This document shows, in pieces, positions 62,481-64,000 of a stretch of 64,000 nucleotides of DNA (position 1 is its first letter; each line of letters opens with the position of its first letter). The translations under genes were made by a program, and so were the position numbers. This DNA is from Bacillota bacterium (GTDB taxonomy: Bacteria > Bacillota > Bacilli > Bu12): contig JADBKH010000001.1 in the NCBI GenBank assembly GCA_014896485.1, positions 49,517 through 113,516 on the forward strand, given 5' to 3'. The notes below the pieces were generated by a model. The model had not been told where the DNA came from, searched no databases, and was given only the letters and a program-made list of their open reading frames with translations.

Positions 62481-62612
62481 TCAATCATCGTTGAGGATCT
62501 CTTGTGGTGGCGCATCGCTACACGTCGCACATCTTGTCCACAAGACTTCCACTTTCCGGCTCGCCAACGTGTCGACGATTTGGTTGCAACGGTCACAGAC
62601 CAGCAGGCTCAT
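62481..62612 (-). CDS. SR1P-like zinc-ribbon peptide, 43 aa
   Basis: A 43-codon gene, too short for usual gene-finding cutoffs, runs from ATG 62612 to TGA 62481. It begins MSLLVCDRCNQIVDTL and has a second CxxC (RCATC) after the KVEVLW strand. The C-x2-C, KV-x-VL, C-x2-C layout matches SR1P, the ~39-residue peptide encoded by the SR1 RNA of Bacillus that binds GapA and promotes RNase J1. GGAGGTGG is seven bases before the ATG, an excellent ribosome site. Similarity is from recall only, so identity needs a profile search. Confidence 0.65.
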   Translation of the reverse strand: MSLLVCDRCNQIVDTLASRKVEVLWTRCATCSDAPPQEILNDD

Positions 62613-62738
62613 GAGTTCCACCTCCAAAAGTATGACACATTTGCAGATACAGTGTGATCTATTTAGGCGCCGTTGGCGAGTATTGTATCAACACGTAAAT
62701 CAAAGGGAGCATACGCGTTGTCGCCCGCGGAGAAGAAG

Positions 62739-63977
62739 ATGCCCCTGAATGGGTCTGAGATGTTTTTTCCGAACGGATTTCTGTGGGGAGCGGGGACTTC
62801 TGCCCATCAAGTCGAAGGAAACAACATCAACAATGATTGGTGGGCATGGGAGCAGGAGGGGCGCGTTTCCCAGCGTTCTGGACTTGCCTGTGATCATTAT
62901 CACCGCTATGCCGACGACCTTCGCTTGGCCGCTTCATTGGGGCTAAACGCCTATCGTTTCTCGGTAGAGTGGTCACGAATTGAACCTCGGCCTGGCGTTT
63001 ATGCCCAAGCTGAACTCGATCATTACCGAAATGTGGTGGCAACGTGTCGATCCAATGGGTTGGAACCCTTGGTGACGTTGCATCACTTTACGTTGCCTCA
63101 ATGGCTGGCCCGGCAAGGGGGATGGCTTGCAGATGGCGTAGCCGATCGGTTTGCCGCCTATGTGGCGCAGGTGGTTGCGGCACTGGAGGTGACATACTGG
63201 GCGACGATCAACGAGCCGGAAGTCTTGCTCGTCCGGGGTTATCTGGAGGGAAGCTGGCCGCCCGGAGATCGCTCGCTGATTCATGCCTTCGCTGCCTTTC
63301 GCGCGATGGTGGAGGCCCATCAAAAAGCTGTTCAGGCGATACGTCAAATTCGACCACAAGCGCGACTTGGGGTGATTCAAAATTGGATTCATTTCGAGCC
63401 GTTGCGTTCCAGGCATCTTGGTGATCGTTTGATCTGTGCAGTGCACCGTGCTGCCTTTGATCACGCTTTCCTTAACCAGACGGCCGCCTCTTGTGATTGG
63501 ATCGGTATCAATTACTACAGTCGTAATTGGAGCCGCTGCTCCGTTGTCCACCCAAGGCAGTGTTTTATGCCCTTGCCTGCCCGTGACGGGGAACGTACGA
63601 CGATGATGGGCTGGTCGGTTTACCCACCGGGGATACGTGCAGCGCTGCATGAAGTAGCTATGCGTTATGGCAAACCGCTCTATGTGACCGAAAATGGAAT
63701 TGCTACCACAGATGATCGCTGGCGCATCGCTTATATCGAGGCACACTTGGCTCAACTTGCTCAGGCGATTCATGAAGGCGTCGATATACGCGGCTATTTT
63801 CATTGGTCGCTTCTGGACAATTTTGAATGGGCAGAGGGATTTCGCCCTCGCTTTGGCTTGGTAGCGGTCGACTACGCCACACAACGACGTACACCACGTC
63901 CCAGCGCTTACTATTTGGGACGCATGGCGACGGCTAATCGATGGCTTCCTGCCCCCGCGATGTCTTACAGCAATTGA
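62739..63977 (+). CDS. GH1 family beta-glucosidase/beta-glycosidase
   Basis: The 412-residue enzyme has the start FPNGFLWGAGTSAHQVEG, the acid/base Glu159 in WATINEPEV and the nucleophile Glu318 in YVTENGIA; HYHRYADDLRLAASLGLNAYRFSVEWSRIEP is typical of the family. It is somewhat shorter than the usual ~450 residues and lacks part of the loops around the middle of the barrel. TTG 62718 (AAAGGGAG upstream) is an alternative start, 7 residues longer. No phospho-site residues for 6-phospho sugars are evident. It hydrolyses beta-linked glucosides or related sugars in the cytoplasm. Confidence 0.93.
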   Translation: MPLNGSEMFFPNGFLWGAGTSAHQVEGNNINNDWWAWEQEGRVSQRSGLACDHYHRYADDLRLAASLGLNAYRFSVEWSRIEPRPGVYAQAELDHYRNVVATCRSNGLEPLVTLHHFTLPQWLARQGGWLADGVADRFAAYVAQVVAALEVTYWATINEPEVLLVRGYLEGSWPPGDRSLIHAFAAFRAMVEAHQKAVQAIRQIRPQARLGVIQNWIHFEPLRSRHLGDRLICAVHRAAFDHAFLNQTAASCDWIGINYYSRNWSRCSVVHPRQCFMPLPARDGERTTMMGWSVYPPGIRAALHEVAMRYGKPLYVTENGIATTDDRWRIAYIEAHLAQLAQAIHEGVDIRGYFHWSLLDNFEWAEGFRPRFGLVAVDYATQRRTPRPSAYYLGRMATANRWLPAPAMSYSN

Positions 63978-64000
63978 CAGTGCGGTCTATATTGCCAGTG

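Noticed and set aside
1..64000. CRISPR arrays, tRNA or rRNA genes, and an origin of replication.
   Set aside because: No regularly spaced repeats, tRNA cloverleaf, rRNA segments or DnaA-box clusters were seen on reading through the window; a tRNAscan or Rfam run would be decisive.

Overview
The window looks like the chromosome of a moderately GC-rich, Gram-positive, endospore-forming-type Firmicute of class Bacilli, probably near the Alicyclobacillaceae or related thermo/acidophilic Bacillales. The order ftsE-ftsX-(M23 activator)-ctpB-minJ-like-uvrB is close to the Bacillus subtilis order. Strong AGGAGG-type ribosome sites, frequent GTG/TTG starts, lipoprotein binding proteins, a SleB-type hydrolase, a GapB-type dehydrogenase and an SR1P-like peptide fit this too. 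The genus is an inference; no rRNA or tRNA is present to test it.

Layout. 0-7.3 kb: cell division, peptidoglycan-hydrolase control and DNA repair (ftsE 3' end, ftsX, M23 activator, ctpB, minJ-like, uvrB). 7.3-14.6 kb: a zinc-ribbon membrane protein, an unknown protein, an aldo/keto reductase, aconitase, a DUF4282 protein, a DsbA-like oxidoreductase and a glycosyltransferase. 14.7-18 kb: an OpuC/ProU-type osmolyte ABC operon and a convergent alpha/beta hydrolase whose start is unclear. 18.1-19.5 kb: an IS1341-type (IS200/IS605) element with a frameshifted tnpB. 19.6-21.7 kb: a c-di-AMP (ydaO-type) riboswitch followed by mobA and moaA. 21.8-28.4 kb: three import systems (TrpXYZ-like COG2984/4120/1101, an orphan amino-acid binding protein, and an SsuABC/TauABC-like set on the minus strand). 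28.6-30.5 kb: surE, then a second c-di-AMP riboswitch in front of a LysM/SleB cell-wall hydrolase. 30.6-45.6 kb: a DUF815 AAA+ ATPase followed by molybdenum/tungsten cofactor genes (moeA, moeA-PBP fusion, moaE, a third moeA, wtpABC), interleaved with thpR, an ArsB/NhaD-type permease, pdp and two tandem hotdog thioesterases. 45.6-49.6 kb: a GPH sugar symporter coupled to a GH31 glycosidase. 49.6-52.3 kb: an ABC-2 exporter and a frameshifted membrane-anchored protein. 52.5-53.9 kb: a NfeD/SPFH pair. 53.9-59.7 kb: a minus-strand run of NCS2 permease, MFS exporter, gapB-type dehydrogenase, GH130 phosphorylase and an esterase. 59.8-64 kb: a PAP2-like membrane protein, a holin-amidase pair, a third thioesterase, an SR1P-like 43-residue peptide and a GH1 beta-glucosidase.

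The main theme is molybdenum/tungsten metabolism: uptake (wtpABC), pterin synthesis (moaA, moaE), metal insertion (three MoeA-type proteins) and nucleotide addition (mobA). moaB/mog, moaC and moaD are not in the window. A second theme is osmotic and cell-wall homeostasis: an osmolyte transporter, two c-di-AMP riboswitches, and the FtsEX-M23 and SleB-type hydrolases. No single locus is clearly a wholly new system. The most unusual items are a c-di-AMP riboswitch leading into Moco genes, an AAA+ ATPase almost touching moeA, the SR1P-like minigene, and a stand-alone holin-amidase cassette. Intergenic stretches over 300 bp are 19533-19878 and 29402-29763; both are largely occupied by riboswitches.
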